Assembly: GCF_900128975.1 (NCBI RefSeq) | Contig: NZ_FQVC01000003.1 | Location: 248,001 to 312,000, forward strand | DNA length: 64,000 nucleotides | From: Devosia limi DSM 17137 | Lineage (GTDB): Bacteria; Pseudomonadota; Alphaproteobacteria; Rhizobiales; Devosiaceae | Direction: 5' to 3' | Shown: positions 36,437 through 45,812 of the stretch, one piece after another | How the letters are laid out: each line of letters begins with the position of its first letter | Position numbering within the stretch: the stretch's first letter is position 1 | The notes under the pieces: model-generated | Seen by the model: the letters and a program-made list of their open reading frames with translations, nothing else | Told to the model about the DNA's origin: nothing | Database searches by the model: none | Made by a program: the position numbers and the translations under genes

Positions 36437-37501
36437 CTATCCTCCAGTGCTGAGGCGCGCGCCATCGGCGCCAAACGCCATTGGCACGTCACGCGGCACC
36501 AGCACGCTCACCGGCTCACCGGTTTCCCGCGACGCCGCCATCCCCGGATTGGCCACCTGCACCACGATCATCCCCAGGGGAGTGTCGACCTGCACATGCG
36601 CTTCGCGACCGAGATAGGTGTATTTGGCCACTGTGCCCGGCACTGCCACCATGTCGTCGCCACTGGCAGCACCAGTTGCGTCCAGCCCCAGACGCTCGGG
36701 CCGCACTGCCCAGCTCGCCGCTCCCGGCGCGTTCAGACCCAGTTGCCCCAGCAACCCGTTCAGCGCCGCGCCTGCCGTCAGCACATTGAGCGTGCCAACG
36801 AATTCGGCCACGAACCGCGTCTGCGGATTGCCATAGATTTCCTCGGGTGTACCGACCTGCTCGATCCGCCCGGCATTCATCACGCAGATGCGGTCGGATA
36901 TGGCCAGGGCCTCTTCCTGGTCATGCGTCACATAAATGGTGGCGATATCGACCTGCTTCTGGATATCGCGGATTTCCTCGCGCAGTTCGATGCGCAGCTT
37001 GGCGTCCAGATTGCTCAGGGGCTCGTCCATCAGCAAGAGGCGCGGCTTGATCACCATGGCGCGCGCCAGCCCGATGCGCTGCTGCTGTCCGCCCGACATC
37101 GCCGCTGGCAGGCGGTCGGCCATTGCACCCAGCCGCACGGCATCCAGTGCCTCTGTCACCCGCGCCTTGATCTCGGCAGCCGGCACCTTGCGCGGCTTCA
37201 GCCCAAAGGCAACATTGTCGAAGACGCTCAGATGCGGAAACACCGCATAGTCCTGGAACACCATGCCGATATCGCGCTGATGCGGTGGCACGATGCGCAG
37301 GTTTGAACCATCCAGCGTGATCTCGCCCGCAGTCAAATCGTTGAAACCGGCGATCGATCGCAACAGCGTGGTCTTGCCGCAGCCACTCGGCCCCAGAAGC
37401 GTGAAGAACTCCCCCTTCCCCACCGCGATGGAAACGCCGTTCAGCGCCATGAAGGTCGCACCGAACTGCTTTGTCGCGTTGGCGACCGTCAGATAGCTCA
37501 T
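36437..37501 (-). CDS. ABC transporter ATP-binding protein (FbpC/PotA-like)
   Basis: A 354-residue ATPase: Walker A GPSGCGKTTLL, Q-loop VFQDYAVFPH, signature MSGGQQQRIGLARAM, Walker B LLLMDEPLSNLD, plus a C-terminal TOBE-type regulatory domain (about 240-354). This type drives import of ferric iron, spermidine, sugar phosphates or phosphonates. Start 37501 gives MSYLTVANATKQFG. It is divergent from the binding-protein operon; 127 bases between the starts hold both promoters. Confidence 0.92.
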   Translation of the reverse strand: MSYLTVANATKQFGATFMALNGVSIAVGKGEFFTLLGPSGCGKTTLLRSIAGFNDLTAGEITLDGSNLRIVPPHQRDIGMVFQDYAVFPHLSVFDNVAFGLKPRKVPAAEIKARVTEALDAVRLGAMADRLPAAMSGGQQQRIGLARAMVIKPRLLLMDEPLSNLDAKLRIELREEIRDIQKQVDIATIYVTHDQEEALAISDRICVMNAGRIEQVGTPEEIYGNPQTRFVAEFVGTLNVLTAGAALNGLLGQLGLNAPGAASWAVRPERLGLDATGAASGDDMVAVPGTVAKYTYLGREAHVQVDTPLGMIVVQVANPGMAASRETGEPVSVLVPRDVPMAFGADGARLSTGG

Positions 37502-37628
37502 GCGTTTCTCCCCCGCACATTCCAGCGCCCTATATGACACCGACAAACTTTCGTATTGCAACAATTTTTGCAGTGGTTCAGGATCATTTCGATCTTGGTT
37601 TGATCAAAACCGAAAAGGGAGGATCCGA

Positions 37629-38618
37629 ATGAACATTCGTAAGCGTACATTTCTGGCAATGTCTGCCGCACTGATTGCATCCACCAGCATCAGTTCGATT
37701 GCCTTCGCCCAGGAAGGTCCGGTGGTCATTTACACCGCGCACAAATCGTCCATCGTCGACACGCTGCTGCCCGTCTTCGAGGCGGAAACCGGTCTCAAGG
37801 CCGAAGTGGTGAAGCTCGGCTCCGGCGATATTGCCAAGCGCGCCCGGGCCGAATCTGGCGCCCCGGCCGCCGACGTCATCTGGTCGATTTCGGGCAGCCA
37901 GCTCACCGAACTGGCCGACCTGCTCGAGCCCTATACCCCACCCGAATTCGATCAAGTCGATCCCCAATTCATCAAGGATCCTTCCTGGACCCCTTACACA
38001 GCCGTGGTCTACGTTCTGGCGGTCAATACCGACATGCAGCCGCTCGATACGGCGCCCAAGACCTGGGCCGAACTGGCCGATCCGAAATGGTCCGGCCAGA
38101 TCGCCAGCGCGCGCGCCGATGGGTCGGGCTCGGCCATGCAGCAGCTGCAGACCGTACTCACAGTCTTTGGTGATGAGGGCTGGAACAAATATGCCGAGAT
38201 CGCCAAGAACTTTGTCTTCTCCGACAGCTCTGGCGCCGTGCCGCGCTTTGTCGCCGACGGCGAAACCGCGATGGGCCTGACGCTGGAAGACAATGCCCTT
38301 GAATATGTTCAGGGCGGCGCACCGATCGCCATCGTCCACCTGGCGGATGGCACTGCGGCTACCCCCGATGGCGTTGCCCTGGTCAAGGGTGGCCCCAACC
38401 CCGAAGGCGGCAAGGCCTTTATCGATTGGGCCATGTCGAAGTCCACCCAGGAAAAGCTGGCCAACGATATCGGCCGCCGCTCGGTCCGCCTCGACGTTGC
38501 TGGCCCCGCCGGCACGCCCAACCTGGCCGATCTGACCCTGGTCAATGTCAAACCGCTTGGCGATTTCGGCGGCGCTGAAGCTGTGCTCGGCCAGTGGCGC
38601 ACTGCCATCGGCGAATAA
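37629..38618 (+). CDS. ABC transporter substrate-binding protein (family 1, FbpA/AfuA-like)
   Basis: A 329-residue exported binding protein, signal peptide about 1-27 (ends AFA before QEG). It opens VVIYTAHKSSIVDTLLPVFEA, the fold used by FbpA (iron), AfuA (sugar phosphates) and phosphonate-binding proteins, and carries the DVIWS and LTLEDNALEYVQ segments. Start 37629 follows a GGGAGGATC ribosome site. The paired Tyr ligands of iron-type proteins are not obvious to me, so iron is not assured. It heads an operon with a phosphatase-like gene and a DeoR regulator, which hints at a phosphorylated cargo. Confidence 0.88.
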   Translation: MNIRKRTFLAMSAALIASTSISSIAFAQEGPVVIYTAHKSSIVDTLLPVFEAETGLKAEVVKLGSGDIAKRARAESGAPAADVIWSISGSQLTELADLLEPYTPPEFDQVDPQFIKDPSWTPYTAVVYVLAVNTDMQPLDTAPKTWAELADPKWSGQIASARADGSGSAMQQLQTVLTVFGDEGWNKYAEIAKNFVFSDSSGAVPRFVADGETAMGLTLEDNALEYVQGGAPIAIVHLADGTAATPDGVALVKGGPNPEGGKAFIDWAMSKSTQEKLANDIGRRSVRLDVAGPAGTPNLADLTLVNVKPLGDFGGAEAVLGQWRTAIGE

Positions 38619-38655
38619 GCTCAACTCCCTCCGAACACGACTAGAGCAGGACCAA

Positions 38656-39672
38656 ATGAGGCAACTGGAAGCTTTCACGCTGGGTAAGAAGTTCGGTCAC
38701 CCAGAGACCAATGAAGATAGCCTCGTGGTCATGCCAAACATGGGTTACGCCGTCATCGACGGCGTAACCGACCGGAATGGTACGCGCTATGGTGGCATGC
38801 TGTCGGGCCAATATGCCTCCCGCACCGTGCAGCGCGCCATTGAGGTGTTCCTGCTCGCCCAGGGTCAGCGCGACAAGCCCGAGCTGCAATTCCAGGGCGC
38901 CCAGCATTTCGTCGATTATCTCGGCGCCGCCATCCATGCCGGCTATGTCGAGCACGGCGCCCTTGCTGCCGTCGAAGCCGACTGGAAGCTGCGCGGCGGC
39001 TGCACCGTCATGGCCGCCATGCTGATTGGCGACCGGCTCGAAGTCGTGGCCGTCGGCGATAGCGGCATCCGCATCAACGGCCATGATACCCTGCAAGTGC
39101 TCAAACCCCTCGACGACGTGACCGCCATCCTGCGCCGCGAGGCCTGGCACTATTTCGCCGCGCTCGGCCATTCCATCCAGGAATGCGACAAATTCTCCTC
39201 GGCCATGACCTGGCAGGGCACCCAGAACCAGCTGTCTGGTGCCGTCACCGCCAATCCCGAGATCGTTGCGACTATAGAGACGCGCGCCCTCACCGCCTGC
39301 CGCGCCCACCTTCCCGCTGTGCCCGAGCATGAATTGCTGCTGTTGATCCAGCACGGTATCGCCCATGGTCAGGGCAAGTTCCAGAACATCACCGAGCCGG
39401 TCCTGGGCTATGGCGGCATTGATGGGTTCGCCGTCCCGAACCGCTATGTCGAATCCCGCTCCTATGCCCTGGCCGACATCGAAACCATCGAGCTATTCTC
39501 CGACGGTTACTTCAAGCCGGGCACCGGATTCGGCGTTGCTTCCTGGGAAGCTGCCTTCGATGAAGTGGAGGCCGAGGATATTCACAAGATCGGCCGCTAT
39601 ATGAGCACCAAGGGCACGACAGCCTCCCAATTGACCGATGACCGCTCCTATCTGGGCGTGCGGTTGAAATGA
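38656..39672 (+). CDS. PP2C/PPM-like protein phosphatase
   Basis: A 338-residue cytosolic protein with the PPM metal-binding pattern: TNEDSL (about 18-23), VIDGVTD (33-39), the GGCTVMAAML and VVAVGDSG strands (114-137) and a final TDDRSYL (327-333). PPM enzymes remove phosphate using two Mn/Mg ions. The PPM family mostly acts on phosphoserine/threonine, but the position between an importer binding protein and a DeoR repressor leaves open a small phosphorylated substrate or control of the importer. Start 38656 is chosen as the first ATG after the binding-protein stop with an AGAGCAGGA stretch before it. Confidence 0.82.
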   Translation: MRQLEAFTLGKKFGHPETNEDSLVVMPNMGYAVIDGVTDRNGTRYGGMLSGQYASRTVQRAIEVFLLAQGQRDKPELQFQGAQHFVDYLGAAIHAGYVEHGALAAVEADWKLRGGCTVMAAMLIGDRLEVVAVGDSGIRINGHDTLQVLKPLDDVTAILRREAWHYFAALGHSIQECDKFSSAMTWQGTQNQLSGAVTANPEIVATIETRALTACRAHLPAVPEHELLLLIQHGIAHGQGKFQNITEPVLGYGGIDGFAVPNRYVESRSYALADIETIELFSDGYFKPGTGFGVASWEAAFDEVEAEDIHKIGRYMSTKGTTASQLTDDRSYLGVRLK

Positions 39673-40487
39673 GCGGCGAAACCGCCCCCCGCCTGCGCGC
39701 TGCGGGCGATTCCGCGCCTGGCGAAGGCGGCCGGCCTGCGGACCGCCGCCAGGCTATCCTCGAGGCCGTCCGAACCCATGGCGCCGCCTCGGTCGCCGAG
39801 CTTGCGGCCCGCTTTGACGTCACCTACCAGACCATTCGCCGTGACCTGCGGACGCTGGAAGATCAGGGCCTGCTGCACAAGGGCTTTGGCGGCGCCTTCG
39901 CCTCCCCCGGCGTTGCCCATCACACCCATGACGAGCGCCACACCATCCAGGTCGCGGTCAAGCGCCAGCTGGTCGCTGCGCTCGAGGAGTTCCTGGTTCC
40001 CGGCGCCACCATCTTTGTCGGCCTGGGCACCACCTTCGATTCCCTGCACGAAATCCTGGCGCGTCATCCCGGCGTGCTGATTGCCACGCCCAATCTCGAA
40101 GTCGCTCATTCCTGCGCCCTCAAGACCGATGCCACCGTCTATGTCTATGGCGGCTATGTGCGCAACAAGGACTCCTCGGTGCTGACCATTGCGGACGACA
40201 GCCGCCAGCGCTTCAAGTTCGACGTCGCCGTCATCGGCGCGAGTGCCATCGACCGTGAAGGCACGGTGCAGGAATTCGATCCGATGGAGGTCGATCTCGT
40301 TCGCTCCATCCTGCCCCATGCCCGCCAGGTGATCCTCGTCGCCCATAGCGAAAAATTCGAGCGCCGCGCCCCCCATGTCGTCACCCAATTGGCCAATGTC
40401 GACGTGCTGATCACCAATGGCGACCCCGCCATCCGTTTCGACGACCCGGCCACCCTCGCCGCGCTCCGCGTCATTACGCTGGATTGA
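39669..40487 (+). CDS. DeoR/GlpR-family transcriptional repressor
   Basis: A 272-residue regulator. The N-terminal helix-turn-helix (about 26-80) has the family signature DVTYQTIRRDLRTLEDQGLL and the sensor domain has GLGTTFDSLHEIL and DVAVIGASAID, typical of the ISOCOT-fold effector part that senses sugar phosphates. It overlaps the phosphatase gene by four bases, so it should regulate its own operon and perhaps the divergent ATPase-permease unit. The effector is probably a phosphorylated metabolite (inference from the family). Confidence 0.92.
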   Translation: MSGETAPRLRAAGDSAPGEGGRPADRRQAILEAVRTHGAASVAELAARFDVTYQTIRRDLRTLEDQGLLHKGFGGAFASPGVAHHTHDERHTIQVAVKRQLVAALEEFLVPGATIFVGLGTTFDSLHEILARHPGVLIATPNLEVAHSCALKTDATVYVYGGYVRNKDSSVLTIADDSRQRFKFDVAVIGASAIDREGTVQEFDPMEVDLVRSILPHARQVILVAHSEKFERRAPHVVTQLANVDVLITNGDPAIRFDDPATLAALRVITLD

Positions 40488-40639
40488 AGCTACCGGGCTT
40501 CCCGTGGCTGCATCCCAACCGGTTGCGGTGCGCGCGATGACGACGGACAATTAGCCCAACATCACGGATATTCCATTTGTTGCCTGCAATTCCGACCGCT
40601 ACGGCTTTGCGTCATGATGCGTCCATGGGATCGATTTGA

Positions 40640-41227
40640 TTGACAGAACAGACTGATCACACCCTCAGCAGCCTGGTCGACAAGCTCGCCGACCGCGCCA
40701 GCGCCGGCGAAGGCATCAAAGTCGCCACCATCCAGGACATTGCCGGCCGCCGCTTTGCCGGGCCCCTGCTGTTCTTCCCGGCCATGGTGGTGGTCTCCCC
40801 CCTCAGCCTGATCCCCACCCTGCCGACCGTGATCGCGGTGACGGTCATCCTGATCGCCGCCCAGATCATCCTTGGCCGCAAGACCATCTGGCTGCCGCAA
40901 AAACTCGCCAATGCCTCGATGTCACCCGAGCGCACCCTCAAGGTGGTCGAGTTCATGCGCCCTGCTGCCGGCTGGATCGGCAAGGTCAGCAAGCCGCGCC
41001 TGCGTTTTCTGGTCAATCCTCTGGGCATCCGCCTCGCCGCCGCGGTCTGCGTGCTGGTCGCGCTCACCATGCCGCCGCTGGAATTCTTCCCCGGCGCCTC
41101 CACCGGCGCCGGCGTCATCATCGCCACCTTCGGCCTCAGCATAACCATGCAGGATGGCCTGTTGCTCCTGCTTGCCCTGGCCCTCGTCTATGGCGCCGCT
41201 GCCATGTTCATCTGGCTGATCTTTTAG
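40640..41227 (+). CDS. exoD: ExoD-family membrane protein
   Basis: A 195-residue inner-membrane protein with the ExoD-family N-terminus, DHTLSSLVDKLADRASAGEG, then the amphipathic RRFAGPLLFFPAMVVVSPLS stretch and several hydrophobic spans. ExoD-type proteins were named for effects on exopolysaccharide production and alkaline tolerance in rhizobia; the biochemical role is unclear. The start is probably TTG at 40640, because upstream in-frame ATG at 40625 is blocked by TGA at 40637. It stands alone, with a repeat element after it. Confidence 0.82.
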   Translation: MTEQTDHTLSSLVDKLADRASAGEGIKVATIQDIAGRRFAGPLLFFPAMVVVSPLSLIPTLPTVIAVTVILIAAQIILGRKTIWLPQKLANASMSPERTLKVVEFMRPAAGWIGKVSKPRLRFLVNPLGIRLAAAVCVLVALTMPPLEFFPGASTGAGVIIATFGLSITMQDGLLLLLALALVYGAAAMFIWLIF

Positions 41228-41265
41228 CCCGAATTAGCTGCCTGACATGACTGCCCCACCCACAA

Positions 41266-41362
41266 TGTCATCCCGGCGCAGGCCGGGATCCATTCTGAAG
41301 GCCAGCCGCATCACCCAGCCTGCAAACAGGCCACAGCTTGGATTCCGGCCGGTTTCTGCCGA
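41266..41362. repeat. Dispersed palindromic repeat, copy 1
   Basis: Intergenic element beginning TGTCATCCCGGCGCAGGCCG and continuing GGATCCATTCTGAAGG, with an outward copy GGATTCCGGCCGG at its far end. The same element occurs at 59258-59356 and a shorter form at 45733-45762, all between genes. Confidence 0.75.
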
Positions 41363-41383
41363 CCTAGACGATGCAACTGCCCC

Positions 41384-41857
41384 CTAAAGCATCAACGGCA
41401 GCGGCCCGTCATTCTTGACCTCCTCGATCACTGCATAGGTCCGTGTTTCCTTCACGCCCGGCATCGCCAGCAGCACCTCGCCCAGAAACCGGCGATAGGT
41501 GTTCATGTCGGCCAGCCGTGTCTTGATCAGGTAGTCGAACCCCCCGCCCACCATGTGGCATTCCAGGATTTCCGGGGCCCGCCGCACCGCCTGGGCAAAC
41601 ATCTCGAAAGCGTCCGGCGTGGTCTTGTCCAGCGTCACCTCGACAAACACCAGGAGCCCATAGCCCAATTGGTGCGGATCCAGCCGCGCCCCGAACCCGG
41701 TGATGAAGCCCTGCCGCACCAGCCGCTTGAACCGGTCGCTCAGCGAGGTCGGCGGCAGCCCCAGTCGCTGCGCCAGCTCCGCATTCGACACCCGCCCATC
41801 CAGCTGCAATTCCATGAGGATGCGCCGGTCCGTTTTATCCAGTTCCGTCATTTCCAC
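41384..41857 (-). CDS. putR: Lrp/AsnC-family regulator, probable proline-responsive PutR
   Basis: A 157-residue Lrp-type regulator: N-terminal helix-turn-helix with LDKTDRRILMELQLDGRVSN and LPPTSLSDRFKRL, and a C-terminal RAM ligand domain (about 70-150). It is divergent from putA with about 130 bases between them, the classical arrangement in Alphaproteobacteria in which PutR activates putA in response to proline. The name rests on this position. Start could also be the Met two codons in (41851). Confidence 0.88.
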   Translation of the reverse strand: MEMTELDKTDRRILMELQLDGRVSNAELAQRLGLPPTSLSDRFKRLVRQGFITGFGARLDPHQLGYGLLVFVEVTLDKTTPDAFEMFAQAVRRAPEILECHMVGGGFDYLIKTRLADMNTYRRFLGEVLLAMPGVKETRTYAVIEEVKNDGPLPLML

Positions 41858-41987
41858 GCCATATCGTCGCCATTGGCGTCAAATATACGAAATCCCCTGC
41901 GATTAATCCAATGGAGATACGCCGGTAAAGCCCTAGCATGCGCTGCAATAGCGGGTGCCCCATCCGCCCCTCCTTTCAGGCCGAGAT

Positions 41988-44900
41988 ATGACCCAGTCAC
42001 CAGCCCGCCCGTTTGCCGCGTTTGACCCATTCCTGCGCCAGCCCGATCCACTGCGCGACGCTATCGCCGCAGCCACGCGCCGGCCGGAAACCGAATGCGT
42101 GCCGCCTTTGGTTGAAGCCGCGACGCTCCCCGCCGAGGCCCGCGCCCGCATTGCCGCCACGACCCGCCAGATCGTCACCGCCATCCGCACCGACAAGAGC
42201 CTGTCGCCCATCGAAGGCCTGATGCAGGAATATTCGCTGTCGAGCCAGGAAGGCGTGGCGCTGATGTGCCTGGCCGAAGCGCTGCTGCGCGTGCCTGACA
42301 AGGCCACCCGCGATGCGCTGATCCGCGACAAGGTTGCCCCCGGCGACTGGGGCGCCCATCTCGGTGGCGGCCGCTCCCTCTTCACCACCGCAGCCACCTG
42401 GGGCCTGCTGGTCACCGGCAAGCTCACCGACAGCTTCAATCGCGAAGATGGCCTGGGCACCGCACTGACCCGCCTGATCGCCCGGGGCGGCGAGCCGGTG
42501 ATCCGCAAGAGCGTCGATCTGGCCATGCGCATCATGGGCGAGACCTTCGTGCTCGGCCAGACCATCGATAAGGCGCTGGAGCGCAGCCGCAGCAAGATGG
42601 CCGAGGGCTTCAGCCATTCCTATGACATGCTCGGCGAAGCCGCGACCACCGCTGCCGATGCCGCCCGCTACCTCGCCGATTACGAGCGCGCCATCCATGC
42701 CATCGGCCAGTCCACCGGCGGCAAGGGCCCCTATGAGGAGCCCGGAATCTCGATCAAGCTCTCGGCGTTGCATCCACGCTATCGCCGCGCCCAGAAGGCC
42801 CTGGTGATGGATGAGCTGCTGCCGCGCCTCAAGACGCTGGCCGTGCTCTCCAAGCGCTACAATATTGGTCTCAATATCGACGCCGAGGAAGCCGACCGCC
42901 TCGATATCTCGCTCGACCTGCTCGAAGCCCTCTGCCTGGATCCCGATCTCAAGGACTGGAACGGCCTTGGCTTCGTGGTCCAGGCCTATTCCAAGCGCTG
43001 CCCCTTCGTCATCGATTTCCTGATCGATCTCGGCCGGCGCTCCGGCCATCGCCTGATGGTGCGCCTGGTCAAGGGCGCCTATTGGGATAGCGAGATCAAG
43101 CTGGCCCAGATCGAAGGCTTTTCGGGCTTCCCGGTCTATACCCGAAAGATCTACTCCGACATCGCCTATGTCGCCTGCGCCAAGAAGCTGCTGGCCGAGC
43201 CCGAAGCCGTGTTCCCGCAATTCGCCACGCACAATGCCCAGTCCCTGGCCACCATCATGGAACTGGCCGGTCCCGATTTCTTCATCGGCAAGTATGAGTT
43301 CCAATGCCTGCATGGCATGGGCGAAAAGCTCTATGAGCAGGTCGTCGGCCCGCTCAAGCGCCCCTGCCGCATCTATGCACCTGTTGGCTCGCACGAAACC
43401 CTGCTCGCCTATCTGGTCCGACGCCTGCTCGAAAACGGCGCCAACAGCTCCTTCGTCAACCGCATCGCCGATGAAGCTGTCTCGATCGAAGAACTGGCAA
43501 TCGACCCGGTCGATCAGGCGCGCGCCATCACCCCACTCGGCGCCCCCCATGCCGGCATCCTCCTGCCCGCCGATACCCGTGCCCCCTCCCGCACCAATTC
43601 GGCCGGTCTCGATCTCGCCGATGAAGGCACGCTGCGCCAACTGACCAATGCCCTGCAGGACAGCGCCGCCCGCCAATGGCTGTCGAGCCCGCGTGAAGGC
43701 GCCGGCGAGGTCGTCGAAATCCTCAATCCAGCCAATCACGCCGACCGCGTTGGTACCATGACCGTGGCCAGCGCTGCGACCATTGCCAATGCCTTCCTCA
43801 CCGCCTCGGCTGCCGCCCCCGCCTGGGCCGCCACTGCCCCGGCTGAGCGCGCCGAAAAACTGTTCCGCGCTGCCGATCTGATGCAGGAGCGGATGCCAAC
43901 CCTGATCGGGCTCGCCATCCGCGAGGCCGGAAAATCCGCGCCCAATGCCATCGCCGAGGTCCGCGAGGCCATCGATTTCCTGCGCTATTATGGTGCCCAG
44001 ATCCGTGATGGTTTCACGCCTGAGCACCTGCCGCTCGGCGTCGCCGTCTGCATCAGCCCGTGGAACTTCCCGCTGGCCATCTTTACCGGCCAGGTCTGCG
44101 CCGCCCTGGCCGCCGGCAATGCCGTCATCGCCAAGCCAGCCGAGGAAACCCCGCTGATCGCCGCCGAAGGCGTACGCATCCTGCACGAGGCCGGCATTCC
44201 CGCCGATGTGCTGCATCTGCTGCCCGGTGACGGCGCCGTCGGTGCCGCCCTCGTCGCCAATCCCGCCACCAGCGCCGTGCTGTTCACCGGCTCGACCGAT
44301 GTCGCCCGCCTGATCGCGCGTCAACTGGCCAGCCGCACCCTGCCCGATGGCCGCCCGATCCCGCTGATCGCCGAAACCGGCGGCCAGAACGCCATGATCG
44401 TCGATTCCACTGCTCTGACCGAACAGGTCGTCAATGACGTGCTGGCCTCGGCCTTCGATAGCGCCGGCCAGCGCTGCTCGGCTTTGCGCATCCTCTGCCT
44501 GCAGGAAGACATCGCCGACCGCACGCTCGTCATGCTCAAGGGCGCCATGGCGACCCTGTGCATCGGCAATCCCGACCGCCTCGCCACCGATATCGGCCCG
44601 GTCATTTCGCACGAAGCCCAGCAGCGCCTGCTCGACCATATCCGCGCCATGGCCGGCAAGGGCCTGGCCATCGAGAGCCTGCCGCTCAGCCCCGAAACCG
44701 CCGAGGGCACGTTCGTCGCCCCCACCATCATCGAGCTGCGCGAACTCAGTGACCTGCCGGGCGAGGTCTTTGGCCCCATCCTGCATGTCTATCGCTTCCG
44801 CCGCGACCGCATGGAACAGCTGATCGATGACATCAATGCGCTGGGTTATGGCCTGACCTTTGGCCTGCACACCCGCGTCGACGATACCGTCGACGAGGTC

Positions 44901-45647
44901 ACCAGCCACATCCACGCCGGCAATATCTACGTCAACCGCAACGTCATCGGCGCCGTGGTCGGTGTGCAGCCATTCGGCGGCCATGGCCTGTCCGGCACCG
45001 GCCCCAAGGCCGGCGGACCGCTCTATCTGCGCCGCCTGCTGCGCCAGGCTCCGCTGCAGCCCATGGACGTTACCTCCCTCGGCATGCCTGCCGCCTCGAT
45101 CTATGCCGATTGGCTGGATCAGCACGGTCAGGCCGCCGAGGCAGAACTGGCCCGAGCCTATGCCGACGCCTCCCCGGTAGGGGGTGACCTCGACCTGCCC
45201 GGCCCGGTCGGCGAAACCAATGACTATCGCCTGGACCCACGCGGTCGCATCCTACTGCTGCCCGAAACCGCTACCGGCCTCGCCCTGCAACTGGCTGCCA
45301 TCCTCGCCACCGGCAACACGGCTGTCGTCGTCGCTCCCGCCAATCTGACCGCCACGCTGGGCGCGCTCCCGGCCGAAGTCGCCAGCCAGATCAGCACCGC
45401 CGCCAGCATTGACGACGCCACCGATATCGCCGCCGCCCTCATCGAAGGCAGCGCCGAACCCGTCCGCGGCGTCGCCGTGCAGCTGGCCGCCCGCAACGGC
45501 GCCATCGTCACCATCCAGAGCGCCACCGCCGCTGGCCTGCTCGACGGCAGCCAGGCCTACGATCTGTCGCTGCTGGCCAACGAAGTGTCCATCAGCATCA
45601 ACACCGCCGCCGCCGGCGGCAATGCCAGCCTGATGGCGATTTCCTGA
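41988..45647 (+). CDS. putA: Bifunctional proline dehydrogenase / L-glutamate gamma-semialdehyde dehydrogenase
   Basis: Oxidises proline to glutamate in two steps. The 1219-residue chain has a helical arm and proline dehydrogenase barrel (about 30-500; GPYEEPGISIKLSAL, YNIGLNIDAEEADRLDISLD, VRLVKGAYWDSEI), then the aldehyde dehydrogenase (about 560-1020; SPWNFPLAIFTGQ, ETGGQNAM with the general base, AGQRCSALR with the catalytic Cys), then a C-terminal domain (about 1040-1219) typical of the longer type-B PutA. There is no N-terminal ribbon-helix-helix DNA-binding domain, consistent with control by the separate Lrp-type regulator. Start 41988 gives MTQSPARPFAA. Confidence 0.97.
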   Translation: MTQSPARPFAAFDPFLRQPDPLRDAIAAATRRPETECVPPLVEAATLPAEARARIAATTRQIVTAIRTDKSLSPIEGLMQEYSLSSQEGVALMCLAEALLRVPDKATRDALIRDKVAPGDWGAHLGGGRSLFTTAATWGLLVTGKLTDSFNREDGLGTALTRLIARGGEPVIRKSVDLAMRIMGETFVLGQTIDKALERSRSKMAEGFSHSYDMLGEAATTAADAARYLADYERAIHAIGQSTGGKGPYEEPGISIKLSALHPRYRRAQKALVMDELLPRLKTLAVLSKRYNIGLNIDAEEADRLDISLDLLEALCLDPDLKDWNGLGFVVQAYSKRCPFVIDFLIDLGRRSGHRLMVRLVKGAYWDSEIKLAQIEGFSGFPVYTRKIYSDIAYVACAKKLLAEPEAVFPQFATHNAQSLATIMELAGPDFFIGKYEFQCLHGMGEKLYEQVVGPLKRPCRIYAPVGSHETLLAYLVRRLLENGANSSFVNRIADEAVSIEELAIDPVDQARAITPLGAPHAGILLPADTRAPSRTNSAGLDLADEGTLRQLTNALQDSAARQWLSSPREGAGEVVEILNPANHADRVGTMTVASAATIANAFLTASAAAPAWAATAPAERAEKLFRAADLMQERMPTLIGLAIREAGKSAPNAIAEVREAIDFLRYYGAQIRDGFTPEHLPLGVAVCISPWNFPLAIFTGQVCAALAAGNAVIAKPAEETPLIAAEGVRILHEAGIPADVLHLLPGDGAVGAALVANPATSAVLFTGSTDVARLIARQLASRTLPDGRPIPLIAETGGQNAMIVDSTALTEQVVNDVLASAFDSAGQRCSALRILCLQEDIADRTLVMLKGAMATLCIGNPDRLATDIGPVISHEAQQRLLDHIRAMAGKGLAIESLPLSPETAEGTFVAPTIIELRELSDLPGEVFGPILHVYRFRRDRMEQLIDDINALGYGLTFGLHTRVDDTVDEVTSHIHAGNIYVNRNVIGAVVGVQPFGGHGLSGTGPKAGGPLYLRRLLRQAPLQPMDVTSLGMPAASIYADWLDQHGQAAEAELARAYADASPVGGDLDLPGPVGETNDYRLDPRGRILLLPETATGLALQLAAILATGNTAVVVAPANLTATLGALPAEVASQISTAASIDDATDIAAALIEGSAEPVRGVAVQLAARNGAIVTIQSATAAGLLDGSQAYDLSLLANEVSISINTAAAGGNASLMAIS

Positions 45648-45659
45648 GCGCACTCAAGC

Positions 45660-45689
45660 GGGCCCTCGCTCCTCCGGGAGTGAGGGCCC
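45660..45689 (+). terminator. Hairpin downstream of putA
   Basis: Long stem GGGCCCTCGCTCC/GGGAGTGAGGGCCC just 13 bases past the putA stop. The following bases ACCACCG give no T-run, so it may be a terminator hairpin of low efficiency or an mRNA end-protecting structure. Confidence 0.55.
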
Positions 45690-45732
45690 ACCACCGAAGC
45701 GCACCACCCCACCGGCCGTATTCCCCCACGGG

Positions 45733-45762
45733 GTCATTCCCGCGCAGGCGGGAATCCATTCT
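45733..45762. repeat. Dispersed palindromic repeat, short copy 2
   Basis: GTCATTCCCGCGCAGGCGGG followed by AATCCATTCT, a half copy of the element seen at 41266 and 59258. It lies between the putA hairpin and the convergent denD-like gene. Confidence 0.65.
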
Positions 45763-45812
45763 TCCCCCTCACCACCCCAGGCGCCTCACCTCCGCGGCAA
45801 TACTCGCCCCCC

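Noticed and set aside
41997..45125. Long - strand open frame opposite putA (over 1000 residues)
   Set aside because: Its translation is Gly/Asp/Gln-rich without any family motif, it is fully antisense to putA, and such frames arise from high-GC codon bias.
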